Positions 41,640 through 50,422 of a stretch of 64,000 bases of DNA are shown in pieces. This DNA is from CAWFLT01 sp963816795 (GTDB lineage Bacteria; Acidobacteriota; Vicinamibacteria; Vicinamibacterales; SCN-69-37): positions 248,001-312,000 of the forward strand of contig CAWFLT010000002.1 of NCBI GenBank assembly GCA_963816795.1. Reading direction: 5' to 3'. The translations under genes and the position numbers were made by a program. The notes beneath the pieces were generated by a model. The model was not told the origin of the DNA and made no database searches. It saw nothing but the letters and a program-made list of their open reading frames with translations. Positions within the stretch are counted from its first letter, which is position 1, and each line of letters begins with the position of its first letter.

Positions 41640-43028
41640 TCAGTGTCCCGACTCACCGGACAGCTGCTTGACGACGTCGCCGATCACCGCCTTCGCGTCG
41701 CCGAAGAGCATCAGCGTGTTGTTCGCGTAGTAGAGCTCGTTCTCGATGCCGGCGAACCCCGGATTCATGCTGCGTTTGATCGCCAGCACGGTCTGCGCCC
41801 GGTCGGCGTCGATGATCGGCATGCCGTAGATCGGGCTCTTTTCGTCTGTCCGCGCCGCCGGATTGACGACGTCGTTGGCGCCGATGACGAGCGCGACGCC
41901 GACCTGCGGCATCTCCGGGTTCATGTCGTCCATCTCGACGAGCCGGTCGTAGGGGATGTCCGCCTCGGCCAGGAGCACGTTCATGTGGCCCGGCATGCGG
42001 CCGGCGACGGGATGGACCGCGAATTTCACGTCGACGCCGCGTTTGGAGAGCTGGTCGTACAGATCGCGGACGCGATGCTGCGCCTGTGCGACCGCCATGC
42101 CGTAGCCGGGGATGATGACGACGCGGTCGGCATTGGCGAGCAGTTCGGCGGCGTCGACCGCGGTGGCGCTCTTGACGTTCCGCTGTTCGGCGACCGCGGC
42201 CTGGGCCTTGACGGATCCGAAGGCGCCGAACAGCACGTTGGTCACCGATCGGTTCATCGCCTTGCACATCATGATCGACAGCACGAAGCCGGACGAACCG
42301 TCGAGCGCGCCGGCGACGATCAGCAGCTTGTTCTCCAGGACGAACCCCATCGCGACCGCCGACAGCCCGGCGAACGAATTGAGGAAGGAGATGACGGTGG
42401 GCATGTCGGCGCCGCCGATCGGGAGGATCAGCAACACCCCGAAGATCAGCGCGAGCGCGAGGATGATCGGGAACGCCCACGATTGCGTCGGGTCCCAAAT
42501 CAGCAGGCCGCCCAGCCCGACGGCCGTCAGCAGCAGCGCCATGCTGACGACGTTCTGGCCCTTGTACGTGACCGGACGCGTCGGGATGTATTCGGCGAGT
42601 TTGCCGGCCGCCATCAATCCGCCGGTGCAGGTGAGGCAGCCGAGGATGACTTCCCCCGAGACGACGCCCATCCGGAACGCGTTGAGCCCGCCCTCGTGCA
42701 GCCACAGGTAGTACTTGGCCGTGCCGACGAGCGCGGCCGCCAGGCCGCCGAACGCCTGCGACAGACCGGTCCGTTCGGGCACCGCCGTGAGCGGGACGCG
42801 CGACAGCGGGTAGCCGACCGCGATCCCCGCGATCGCCGCGATCGCGATCCATTTGTAGGTGACGATCTCCGGGTGCAGGAGCGTCCCGCCGACCGCGAGG
42901 ATCATGGCGCTGACCGCCGCGAGCACGGCGCGCCGCGCCGTTTCGGGCGAGCTCATCCAGCGCAGCGCCAGGATGAACAGCGCGGCGGAGACGATGTACA
43001 GGATCTCGGTCGCGGCGACCATGCTCAC
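41640..43028 (-). CDS. pntB: NAD(P) transhydrogenase beta subunit
   Basis: Membrane subunit that binds NADP(H) and helps drive hydride transfer from NADH with the proton gradient. The 462-residue ORF is intact. The N-terminal half is a helix bundle (TEILYIVSAALFILALRWMS). The C-terminal dIII domain carries VVIIPGYGMAVAQAQHRVRD and MNPGFAGIENELYYANNTLM, both PntB signatures. The GTG at 43028 overlaps the stop of the upstream alpha-2 gene, implying coupling. A soluble NAD-binding alpha-1 subunit gene is not adjacent. Confidence 0.95.
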   Translation of the reverse strand: MSMVAATEILYIVSAALFILALRWMSSPETARRAVLAAVSAMILAVGGTLLHPEIVTYKWIAIAAIAGIAVGYPLSRVPLTAVPERTGLSQAFGGLAAALVGTAKYYLWLHEGGLNAFRMGVVSGEVILGCLTCTGGLMAAGKLAEYIPTRPVTYKGQNVVSMALLLTAVGLGGLLIWDPTQSWAFPIILALALIFGVLLILPIGGADMPTVISFLNSFAGLSAVAMGFVLENKLLIVAGALDGSSGFVLSIMMCKAMNRSVTNVLFGAFGSVKAQAAVAEQRNVKSATAVDAAELLANADRVVIIPGYGMAVAQAQHRVRDLYDQLSKRGVDVKFAVHPVAGRMPGHMNVLLAEADIPYDRLVEMDDMNPEMPQVGVALVIGANDVVNPAARTDEKSPIYGMPIIDADRAQTVLAIKRSMNPGFAGIENELYYANNTLMLFGDAKAVIGDVVKQLSGESGH

Positions 43029-43318
43029 TTGGTCTCCCGCTTCTTGAACATCCCGAGCATCCGGTGGGTGATCAGGTAGCCGCTGACGAGGTTAGTCGTC
43101 GACGCGAACACCGCAATCGCGCCGAGCGCCGTCGTCAGCGTGTCCTTCGCTTCCCCGGCCAGGATGATCGCGCCGACGACGGCGATCGACGAGATCGCGT
43201 TGGTCAGCGACATCAGCGGCGTGTGCAGCAGTCGCGACACCCGGCGGATGATGTCCAGCCCCAGAAACGTCGCCAGCATGAAAAAGAAGAGGAGTGTGGT
43301 GAGCAGGTCGAGCCGCAT
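43025..43318 (-). CDS. pntAB: NAD(P) transhydrogenase alpha-2 (membrane) subunit
   Basis: Small membrane subunit of the three-subunit transhydrogenase, equivalent to the C-terminal helices of E. coli PntA. The 97-residue protein has three to four helices, with LTTLLFFFMLATFLGLDIIR and HTPLMSLTNAISSIAVVGAI characteristic. It overlaps pntB by four bases. It starts 32 bases from the divergent cstA start, leaving no room for the PntAA gene that normally precedes it. Confidence 0.93.
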   Translation of the reverse strand: MRLDLLTTLLFFFMLATFLGLDIIRRVSRLLHTPLMSLTNAISSIAVVGAIILAGEAKDTLTTALGAIAVFASTTNLVSGYLITHRMLGMFKKRETK

Positions 43319-43350
43319 TCGCGGCCGATTATAGGGGATTAGAGGATAGA

Positions 43351-45177
43351 ATGCCGCCCATGCGTGCCGCGTATATCTTGATTCCGGCTCTCGGGGTCAT
43401 TGCGATCGCATATCGGTTCTACAGCGCCTTTCTGGCCGCCAAAGTGATGTCGTTGGACGACACGCGCATCACGCCGGCGCACACCCAGCAGGACGGCCAC
43501 AATTTCGTGCCGACCCACAAGTGGGTGTTGTTCGGCCATCATTTCGCGGCGATCGCCGGCCCGGGACCGCTCATCGGCCCCGTCCTCGCCGCCCAGTTCG
43601 GTTTCCTGCCCGGGGTCATCTGGCTCGTCGCCGGCGTCTGCCTGGCGGGCGCCGTGCACGACATGATCATCCTCTGGGCTTCGACCCGGCGGAAAGGCAA
43701 GTCGCTGGCCGAGATCGCGCGCATGGAGATCGGGCCCGTGGCCGGTTTCACGGCCGCCGTCGCCATCCTCTTCATCATCGTCATCGCGCTCGCCGGTGTC
43801 GGCCTGGTCTTCATCAACGCGCTGGCTGACAGCCCGTGGGGCGTGTTCACGATTGCCGTCACCATCCCGCTCGCGCTGTTCATGAGCCTGTACATGTACA
43901 AGCTGCGGCCCGGCCACGTCGGCGAAGCGACGGTCATTGGTCTCATCGGACTCTCGCTGTCGGTGATCTTCGGCCGTGAAGTCGCGACCTCATCGTGGGC
44001 ACCGTACTTCACGTTTTCGCGCATCGAGCTTGTGTGGGCGCTCGGCATCTACGGGTTTGCGGCGTCGGTGCTCCCGGTGTGGTTGCTGCTCGCGCCGCGC
44101 GACTATCTCAGCGCCTTCATGAAGATCGGCACGGTGATCTTCCTCGTCATCGGGATCGTCATCGTCAATCCCGTGCTGCAGATGCCCGCGCTCACGCAGT
44201 ACGTGTCGGGCGGCGGGCCGATCGTGCCTGGCACGCTCTTTCCCTTCGCCTTCATCACGATCGCCTGCGGCGCGATCTCCGGCTTCCATTCGCTGATTGC
44301 CTCCGGCACGACGCCGAAGATGATCGAGAAGGAGTCGCACATCCGGCCGATTGGGTACGGGGCGATGTTGTGCGAGGGGCTGGTCGGTGTGACGGCCCTC
44401 ATCGCAGCATGCTCGCTGCACCAGGGCGACTACTTCGCGATCAATACGCCACCGGCTGTGTTCGCCACGCTCAATCAGCAGACGGTCGCCCTGGCGACGC
44501 TCGAAGCCGAAGTGGGTGAACAGGTCGCCGGGCGGACCGGCGGCGCCGTGTCGCTGGCCGTCGGGATGGCGCAGATCTTCAGCAAGCTGCCAGGCATGGC
44601 CGGCCTGATGGATTACTGGTACCACTTCGCCATCATGTTCGAGGCGCTTTTCATCCTTACCGTGATCGATGCCGGCACACGAGTCGGGCGCTACCTGGTT
44701 GGAGAGTTTCTGGGCCGCATCTATGCCCCTCTCGCCCGGCCGAATTGGATTCCAGGGTCGATCATCTCGACCGTCATCGTCGTTTTCGGCTGGGCGTACT
44801 TCATCGGCACCGGCAACATCAGCACCATCTGGCCGATGTTCGGGATTGCCAATCAGCTCCTGGCCGCCGTCGCGCTGGCCGTTGGCACGACCATCATCAT
44901 CAACATCGGCAAGCAGCGGTACGCGTGGGTGACGATGGTGCCGTTGTCGTTCCTGACGGTCACCACGCTCACCGCGGGCTTCCTGACGGTCAAGAACAAC
45001 TTCTGGCCCATGGCCGTCGGGCCGCGGCCAGAACTGCACTTTCAGGGCGTCCTCAACTCGGGGCTGACGATCACGATGATGATTCTCGTCCTCGTCATCC
45101 TCGGCGCCGCCGTGAGGAAATGGATGTCGGTACTGAGCGCCTCCGGCGGACAGCTTCAGCCCGCGCAGGCGGAGTAG
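43351..45177 (+). CDS. cstA: Carbon starvation protein CstA (peptide/pyruvate transporter)
   Basis: Large inner-membrane protein with about 15-16 helices, induced by carbon starvation in E. coli and involved in peptide or pyruvate uptake. The ORF is intact (608 residues) and shows the family hallmark near the N-terminus (HNFVPTHKWVLFGHHFAAIA, then GPGPLIGPVLAAQFGFLPG) and GTTPKMIEKESHIRPIGYG. Translation may begin at the second ATG (43360), as GGGGATTAGAGG lies just upstream. It shares a 32-base intergenic region with the transhydrogenase operon. A 15-base GC hairpin at 45211-45225 follows its stop. Confidence 0.95.
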   Translation: MPPMRAAYILIPALGVIAIAYRFYSAFLAAKVMSLDDTRITPAHTQQDGHNFVPTHKWVLFGHHFAAIAGPGPLIGPVLAAQFGFLPGVIWLVAGVCLAGAVHDMIILWASTRRKGKSLAEIARMEIGPVAGFTAAVAILFIIVIALAGVGLVFINALADSPWGVFTIAVTIPLALFMSLYMYKLRPGHVGEATVIGLIGLSLSVIFGREVATSSWAPYFTFSRIELVWALGIYGFAASVLPVWLLLAPRDYLSAFMKIGTVIFLVIGIVIVNPVLQMPALTQYVSGGGPIVPGTLFPFAFITIACGAISGFHSLIASGTTPKMIEKESHIRPIGYGAMLCEGLVGVTALIAACSLHQGDYFAINTPPAVFATLNQQTVALATLEAEVGEQVAGRTGGAVSLAVGMAQIFSKLPGMAGLMDYWYHFAIMFEALFILTVIDAGTRVGRYLVGEFLGRIYAPLARPNWIPGSIISTVIVVFGWAYFIGTGNISTIWPMFGIANQLLAAVALAVGTTIIINIGKQRYAWVTMVPLSFLTVTTLTAGFLTVKNNFWPMAVGPRPELHFQGVLNSGLTITMMILVLVILGAAVRKWMSVLSASGGQLQPAQAE

Positions 45178-45210
45178 CTTAGGCAGCCGGCGGCGCTTGC
45201 TCGCGCCGTA

Positions 45211-45225
45211 GCCCGCGCAGCGGGC
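45211..45225 (+). terminator. Short GC hairpin after cstA
   Basis: GCCCGC and GCGGGC, separated by three bases, lie 34 bases after the cstA stop within the gap 45178-45270. There is no T run, so its role in termination is weakly supported. Confidence 0.3.
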
Positions 45226-45270
45226 GAAGGCGGGTGAACTTGCGACCGTCCCCGCCTCGTCTAAGCCCTC

Positions 45271-47733
45271 ATGCTCTGGCAGGACTTCCGGTACACGCTT
45301 CGAAGCTTGTGGCATAGCAAGGGCTTTGCCACCGTCGCGATCCTGTGTCTGGCCTTCGGCATCGGCCTCAACACCACCATCTTCAGCATCGTCGATGGTG
45401 TGCTGTTGCAGCCCTATCCCTATCCTGAGCCCGATCGGATCCTCGTCGTTGGCGAGCAGAACCGTAAGACCGGCAACGAGCAGGGTCTCTCGTACCTGAA
45501 TCTGCGGGACATCAATCAGTCCGAGACCTCGCCGTTCGTCACCATTGCCGCGACGGCGGGCCGCAGTTTGACCATCTCCGACGGCACCGGTGAACCTGAG
45601 CGCTATCAAGGCGCGGCGATCTCGTGGGATCTGTTCTCACTCCTCGGAACGCCGCCGATCCTCGGTCAGGGTTTCACGGCGGAGCACGATCGGATCGGGG
45701 GTGGCGGCGTCGTCCTCCTCAGCCACGACTTGTGGACGGTTCGCTACCAGCAGGATCCGAAGGTCATTGGCCGGACGATTCTGGTCAACGCGCGGCCTCA
45801 TCAGGTCATCGGCGTGATGCCGCCCAGGTTCCGGTTTCCGAATCAGCAGCGGCTGTGGATTCCGTTGACACCAGCCGTGGCCAACGAGGCGCGCGACTCG
45901 CGCAGTCTGTTTGCCTTCGGCCGGCTGAAGCCCGGCTTGACCCGCGAGCAGGCGACGCAGCAGGCCGACGCCATCTTCGCGCAACTGGCCGCGCAGTACC
46001 CTGCGACCAACGAGGGATGGTCCTCCCGATTCGAGACGCTGCGCGAAGCGTTTCTTCCGGCGGAAGTGCCGCGCGTCATCGCGATCATGATGGGCAGCGT
46101 CACGCTGGTGCTGCTCATCGCCTGCTCGAACGTTGCCAACCTGCTGGTGGCGCGGGCGACCGCCCGTCGTCGCGAGATTTCGGTAAGAGTCGCCCTGGGC
46201 GCCGGTCGAGGCCGGATCGTTCGCCAGCTCCTGACCGAAAGCGTCACCCTCAGCGTGCTGGCGTTGCCGCTCGGTATCGGGCTCGCCCAGCTCGGCACCC
46301 GCCTCATCGCGGCCGGCATGCCGCCCGATGCCGTGCCGTACTACATCGTCTGGCGCGTCGACTGGCGCACCGTCGCGTACAGCGTCGCGGTGGCGCTGGT
46401 GACGGCCCTGATCTTCGGACTGTTTCCGGCGCTGCAGGTGTCGCGCGGCGATCTCCATGGTTCGTTGAAGGAAGGCACGCGCGGCAACAGCGCCAGCAAG
46501 TCACTCTTACGAAGCAGTCTGGTCGTCGTGCAGGTGGCGCTCGCGCTCGTGTCTCTCGTCGGCGCGCTGCTGTTTTTCCGCACGTTTCAGAACCTGGACA
46601 CGGCGAACGTCGGCTTCGATACGCGTCCGCTGATGACGATGCGGTTTTCTCTGCCAGGCGAAGTGTACGAACAGCCGAACGCCAAACTGCGCCGGGTCGA
46701 GGACATCGTCCACCGCATCGAGGCGCTGCCTGGGGTTCAAGCCGCGTTCGCGTCGAACTACGTGCCGCTCAGCTTCGGAGGTGGCGGCGGCCCTGCCATC
46801 ATCGAAGGGCAGCCGGTCCGGCAGGACGAGCAGTCGAACATCATCCTCAACGGCGTGACCCCGCGGTTCCTGCAGACGATGGGGATGACGTTGATCTCAG
46901 GCCGCGATTTCACGGACGCCGAGGGATACAGCCGGTCGGGGTTCGCGTTGATCAATCAAATGATGGCCAAGCGCTTCTGGCCGACGGGCGATCCGCTGGG
47001 TGCCCGCTTCCGGCTCGGTTACATCGGCGAGGAGAACAACTGGTTCACGGTCATCGGGCTCGTGAACGACGTCAATTTGTACGGCGTCGATCCAGAGAAC
47101 CCGGCGCCGCCGGCGGCGGCGTTCGTGCCGTACGCGTATCAGCAGACGCTCAATACCGGGTTGACCATTCGTGTCGCCGGCGAGCCCGCGAGTATTACCG
47201 GCGCGGCCCGACGCGAGATCCGAGCCTCGGATCCGAACCTGCCGATCTTTCAGGTGCAGACGGGAGAGGACGTCCGGCGCCTCCGCTTCTGGCAGTACGG
47301 GCTCTACGGCTGGATTTTCGGGACGATCGGCGTGGCCGGGCTGCTGCTCGCCTCGGTCGGCGTCTACGGCGTGCTGGCGTACTCCGTCTCGCAGCGCGTC
47401 AAAGAGATTGGCGTCCGCGTCGCCCTCGGCGCGTCGCACGGCACCGTCGTCAAATTGATCGTCGGACAGGGTGTCATGCTGGGCGCGATCGGCATCGTGA
47501 TCGGGCTCGTGCTGGCGCCCGCGGGCACGTACTTCGGACGCGCGCTCTTCTACAACGTCAGCCCGTTCGATCCCATCAGCTTCGCGGCGGTGGCCGTGCT
47601 CCTGCTCCTCGTCGCCTTTCTGGCCAGCTACATTCCCGCCCGCCGGGCGGCGAAAGTGGATCCGGTTGTCGCGTTCGAGGGGAATAGCGCGACGAGAGCT
47701 TCGAGACACAAGAACAAGAGCTTCGCTACATAA
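45271..47733 (+). CDS. ADOP-type MacB/FtsX ABC permease
   Basis: Intact 820-residue orphan permease. The N-terminus reads MLWQDFRYTLRSLWHSKGFA and FGIGLNTTIFSIVDGVLLQ. Two MacB_PCD/FtsX halves follow, with ARRREISVRVALGAGRGRIV and QRVKEIGVRVALGASHGTVV before the helix sets. The last codons (SRHKNKSFAT) lie inside a dispersed repeat (47714-47741), so the C-terminal tail has probably been replaced by repeat sequence. It converges with a second ADOP gene at 47859-50324. Cargo is unknown. Confidence 0.9.
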   Translation: MLWQDFRYTLRSLWHSKGFATVAILCLAFGIGLNTTIFSIVDGVLLQPYPYPEPDRILVVGEQNRKTGNEQGLSYLNLRDINQSETSPFVTIAATAGRSLTISDGTGEPERYQGAAISWDLFSLLGTPPILGQGFTAEHDRIGGGGVVLLSHDLWTVRYQQDPKVIGRTILVNARPHQVIGVMPPRFRFPNQQRLWIPLTPAVANEARDSRSLFAFGRLKPGLTREQATQQADAIFAQLAAQYPATNEGWSSRFETLREAFLPAEVPRVIAIMMGSVTLVLLIACSNVANLLVARATARRREISVRVALGAGRGRIVRQLLTESVTLSVLALPLGIGLAQLGTRLIAAGMPPDAVPYYIVWRVDWRTVAYSVAVALVTALIFGLFPALQVSRGDLHGSLKEGTRGNSASKSLLRSSLVVVQVALALVSLVGALLFFRTFQNLDTANVGFDTRPLMTMRFSLPGEVYEQPNAKLRRVEDIVHRIEALPGVQAAFASNYVPLSFGGGGGPAIIEGQPVRQDEQSNIILNGVTPRFLQTMGMTLISGRDFTDAEGYSRSGFALINQMMAKRFWPTGDPLGARFRLGYIGEENNWFTVIGLVNDVNLYGVDPENPAPPAAAFVPYAYQQTLNTGLTIRVAGEPASITGAARREIRASDPNLPIFQVQTGEDVRRLRFWQYGLYGWIFGTIGVAGLLLASVGVYGVLAYSVSQRVKEIGVRVALGASHGTVVKLIVGQGVMLGAIGIVIGLVLAPAGTYFGRALFYNVSPFDPISFAAVAVLLLLVAFLASYIPARRAAKVDPVVAFEGNSATRASRHKNKSFAT

Positions 47734-47855
47734 CACGGAGAATCACGGAGACGCACGGAGAACGGAATTTCTTTTCGGAAGAACCTTGCCCTAAAAGTTT
47801 CAAAATCCCGTGTGCTCCGTAAACCTCCGTGAGCCCCGTGTGAGCTCTTGATCTT
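47714..47855. repeat. CACGGAG-word array starting inside the ADOP gene
   Basis: Begins with a 28-base segment (47714-47741, starting ACAAGAGCTTCGCTACATAA) that is exactly complementary to 62433-62460. CACGGAG words follow, then their complements (CTCCGTG) toward 47855. The left and right halves can pair as one long hairpin between two convergent permease genes. Confidence 0.85.
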
Positions 47856-47858
47856 GCC

Positions 47859-50324
47859 CTAGGTGTCTCTCAGTACCACCAGCGGATCCACGCGCGTCGC
47901 GCGCCATGCGGGGACGAGGCACGCGGCGGTCGCGACGACGATCATGACGCCGGCCACCAGCACGAGTGTCAGCGGATCCGTGGGCGCCACATTGAACAGC
48001 AGCGTCCGCATGACGCGGGTCAGGCCGAACGAGGCGGCCAGACCGAGAACGAGGCCGATCCCCGAGAGCAGCAGCCCGCGGCTGAGGACGAGCTTCAGGA
48101 TGCCGCGGCGGTCCGCGCCGAGGGCCATCCGGATGCCGATCTCCTGTTTCCGCTCGGACACGAGATACGACAGGATGCCGTAGGTGCCGACCGCGGCCAG
48201 CGCCATCGCGAGGCCCGCGAAAATCGCGAGCAGGACGGTGAGGAACCGCGGCCGGGCGATGGCGTCACCGACGACGTCGTCCATCGAGCGCAGGCGAATG
48301 ATCGGCAGCGTGGCGTCGAGCTCCTGGACCGCGCGCCGATACTGAGGCGCGAGCGTCTCGAGCGGCAGCGACGATCGCACGACGATGTTCAGCTGTCCGG
48401 GGCCGGCATTGAGGACGCGCTGATACTGCGGGATCAGCATGTACAGCTCGGTGCCGGCGGCTTCCGCGACGCCGCCCTGCTTCACGTCCTTCAGCACGCC
48501 GATGATGGTGAACCACGGCAGCGAGTCGCCGAATCCCGGCTTCAGGCGAGCGCCGATCGGATCGCGATCAGCAAAGAACTTGCGCACCGACGCTTCGTTG
48601 ATGAGGACGACCGGCGCGCCGCCGGCATCCCCGGCCTCGAACGACCGGCCCTTGACGACGGGAATCCCCATCGTGTCGGTGTATCCGACCGACACGAACT
48701 GGAAGAAGTCCACGTTCTGCGGCGGTCCGGCGGTTTGACCTGGCGCCGGAGGGGTATTCGGAATGTGCTCGAAGTCCGTGTCGTTGGCGTTCACGTTCCT
48801 GAGCGGCGGCAATCCGGACATCGTCGCCACACTTTGAACGCCAGGCAGGCCACGCAGCGTGGTCAGCAGGCGGTCCTGGAAGTCGACGCGCTGCTGCGGG
48901 TTGTATTTGGTGCCCGGCAGAACCAGGCCGAACGTCGTCATTTGCGACCGGTCGAACCCCATGTCGACCCGGGTCAGGTTCATGAAGCTGCGGATCAGCA
49001 GCCCGGCGCCCACGACCAGCGTGACGGCCAGCGCAATTTCGACGACGACGAGCGCCGAGCGCATCCAGACGCGCGCCGCGCCCGCCGTCGTGCGCGTGCT
49101 CGACTCGCGCATCGCCTGACTGGCCTTGGCAGTGCCCAGGTGGAGCAGCGGAACCAGGGCGAAGATCAACCCCGTCACCACCGCAACGATGAGCGTGAAG
49201 CCCAGCACCGTGCGATCGACCGTGACGTCCGCCGTTCTCGGGATGGCCGTGGCGTTGATGGCGATGAGGGCCTGCAACCCGACGTAGGCGAGCCCCACGC
49301 CAATCGCCGCGGCGGAGAGGGTGAGCACGAGGCCTTCGGTCAGCAATTGCCGGAACAGCCGGCCCCGTGTCGCTCCCAAAGCCGCACGAACGGCGTACTC
49401 GCGCGCTCGCGAGTCTGCCCGCGCGACCAGCAGGTTCGCCAGGTTCGCGCACGCGATCAGCAGCACGAATCCGACGGCCGCCTGCAGCACCACCAGCGCG
49501 AGCTTGATGTTGCCGATGATGTCGTCACGCAGCGGGTCCATGCGCACGCGATGGCCTTGCGGATTCGGCACGTGCCCTTGTGGCGCGATCGTCCGCCACT
49601 GCTCGAGCAGGCGGTTGATGTCGGCGAGCGCCTGCGCCGGGGTCACCCCGTCCCTGAGCCGGCCGACGAGGTAGAGGAAGTGGCTGCCGCGGGAGTTGGC
49701 GAAGTTCGCCGGGTTGATCGTGAGCGGCCGCCAGATCTCGATCTTCGAGTCGTGCACGTCGTAGCCGCGCGGCATGATGCCGACGATCTGCTCGGAAGCG
49801 TTGTTGATCTGGACGGTCTTCCCGACGATGCCGGGATCGCCGGCGTAGGCCCGCTGCCACAGTTCGTAGGAGAGGATCGCCACCGGCGGCGCGTTCGGGA
49901 CCGTGTCGGCCGCGGTGAACCAGCGGCCAGTCAGTGGCTGCACGTTCAGCGTCGGCATCAGCTCGGACGTGACCAGCGCCGAGACCGGACGGCTCGGCGG
50001 CTGAGTGTCGAGGTTGACCGCGCCAACCGAGTAGGCGCCGATCGATGAGAACGCCTGGTTGTTGTCACGGAACTCGACGAACTCCGGCAACGACATCCAG
50101 AACTGGTTGAACCCGAGACCCGGGAATTGGGTGGTGACGTACTGCAGCCGATCCGGCTGAGGATAGGGCAGGGGACGCAGCAGCACGCCGTTGACGACGC
50201 TGAACACCGCCGTGTTGGCGCCGATTCCGAGCGCGAGCGTCACGATGGTGACAATCGTGAACCCCGGCTGCCGGCGCAGCGACCGTATCGTGTGCCGCAG
50301 ATCCTTGCGAAGCGCGTCCAGCAT
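47859..50324 (-). CDS. ADOP-type MacB/FtsX ABC permease
   Basis: Intact 821-residue orphan permease, third in the window. It starts MLDALRKDLRHTIRSLRRQP, with LALGIGANTAVFSVVNGVLL in the first helix. The halves are marked by SRAREYAVRAALGATRGRLF and ERKQEIGIRMALGADRRGIL. Typical domain order and length; no ATPase gene adjacent. It starts about 100 bases from the divergent D-aminoacylase gene. Confidence 0.9.
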   Translation of the reverse strand: MLDALRKDLRHTIRSLRRQPGFTIVTIVTLALGIGANTAVFSVVNGVLLRPLPYPQPDRLQYVTTQFPGLGFNQFWMSLPEFVEFRDNNQAFSSIGAYSVGAVNLDTQPPSRPVSALVTSELMPTLNVQPLTGRWFTAADTVPNAPPVAILSYELWQRAYAGDPGIVGKTVQINNASEQIVGIMPRGYDVHDSKIEIWRPLTINPANFANSRGSHFLYLVGRLRDGVTPAQALADINRLLEQWRTIAPQGHVPNPQGHRVRMDPLRDDIIGNIKLALVVLQAAVGFVLLIACANLANLLVARADSRAREYAVRAALGATRGRLFRQLLTEGLVLTLSAAAIGVGLAYVGLQALIAINATAIPRTADVTVDRTVLGFTLIVAVVTGLIFALVPLLHLGTAKASQAMRESSTRTTAGAARVWMRSALVVVEIALAVTLVVGAGLLIRSFMNLTRVDMGFDRSQMTTFGLVLPGTKYNPQQRVDFQDRLLTTLRGLPGVQSVATMSGLPPLRNVNANDTDFEHIPNTPPAPGQTAGPPQNVDFFQFVSVGYTDTMGIPVVKGRSFEAGDAGGAPVVLINEASVRKFFADRDPIGARLKPGFGDSLPWFTIIGVLKDVKQGGVAEAAGTELYMLIPQYQRVLNAGPGQLNIVVRSSLPLETLAPQYRRAVQELDATLPIIRLRSMDDVVGDAIARPRFLTVLLAIFAGLAMALAAVGTYGILSYLVSERKQEIGIRMALGADRRGILKLVLSRGLLLSGIGLVLGLAASFGLTRVMRTLLFNVAPTDPLTLVLVAGVMIVVATAACLVPAWRATRVDPLVVLRDT

Positions 50325-50422
50325 GCTACCTCGAGAGATACATTGACGCGTTAGACGAGGTCGAGGTTCCGAGGGTTGGGGGGACTTGACGGCCGCGGCC
50401 AGTGGCTGGAGAGTACTCCGTC

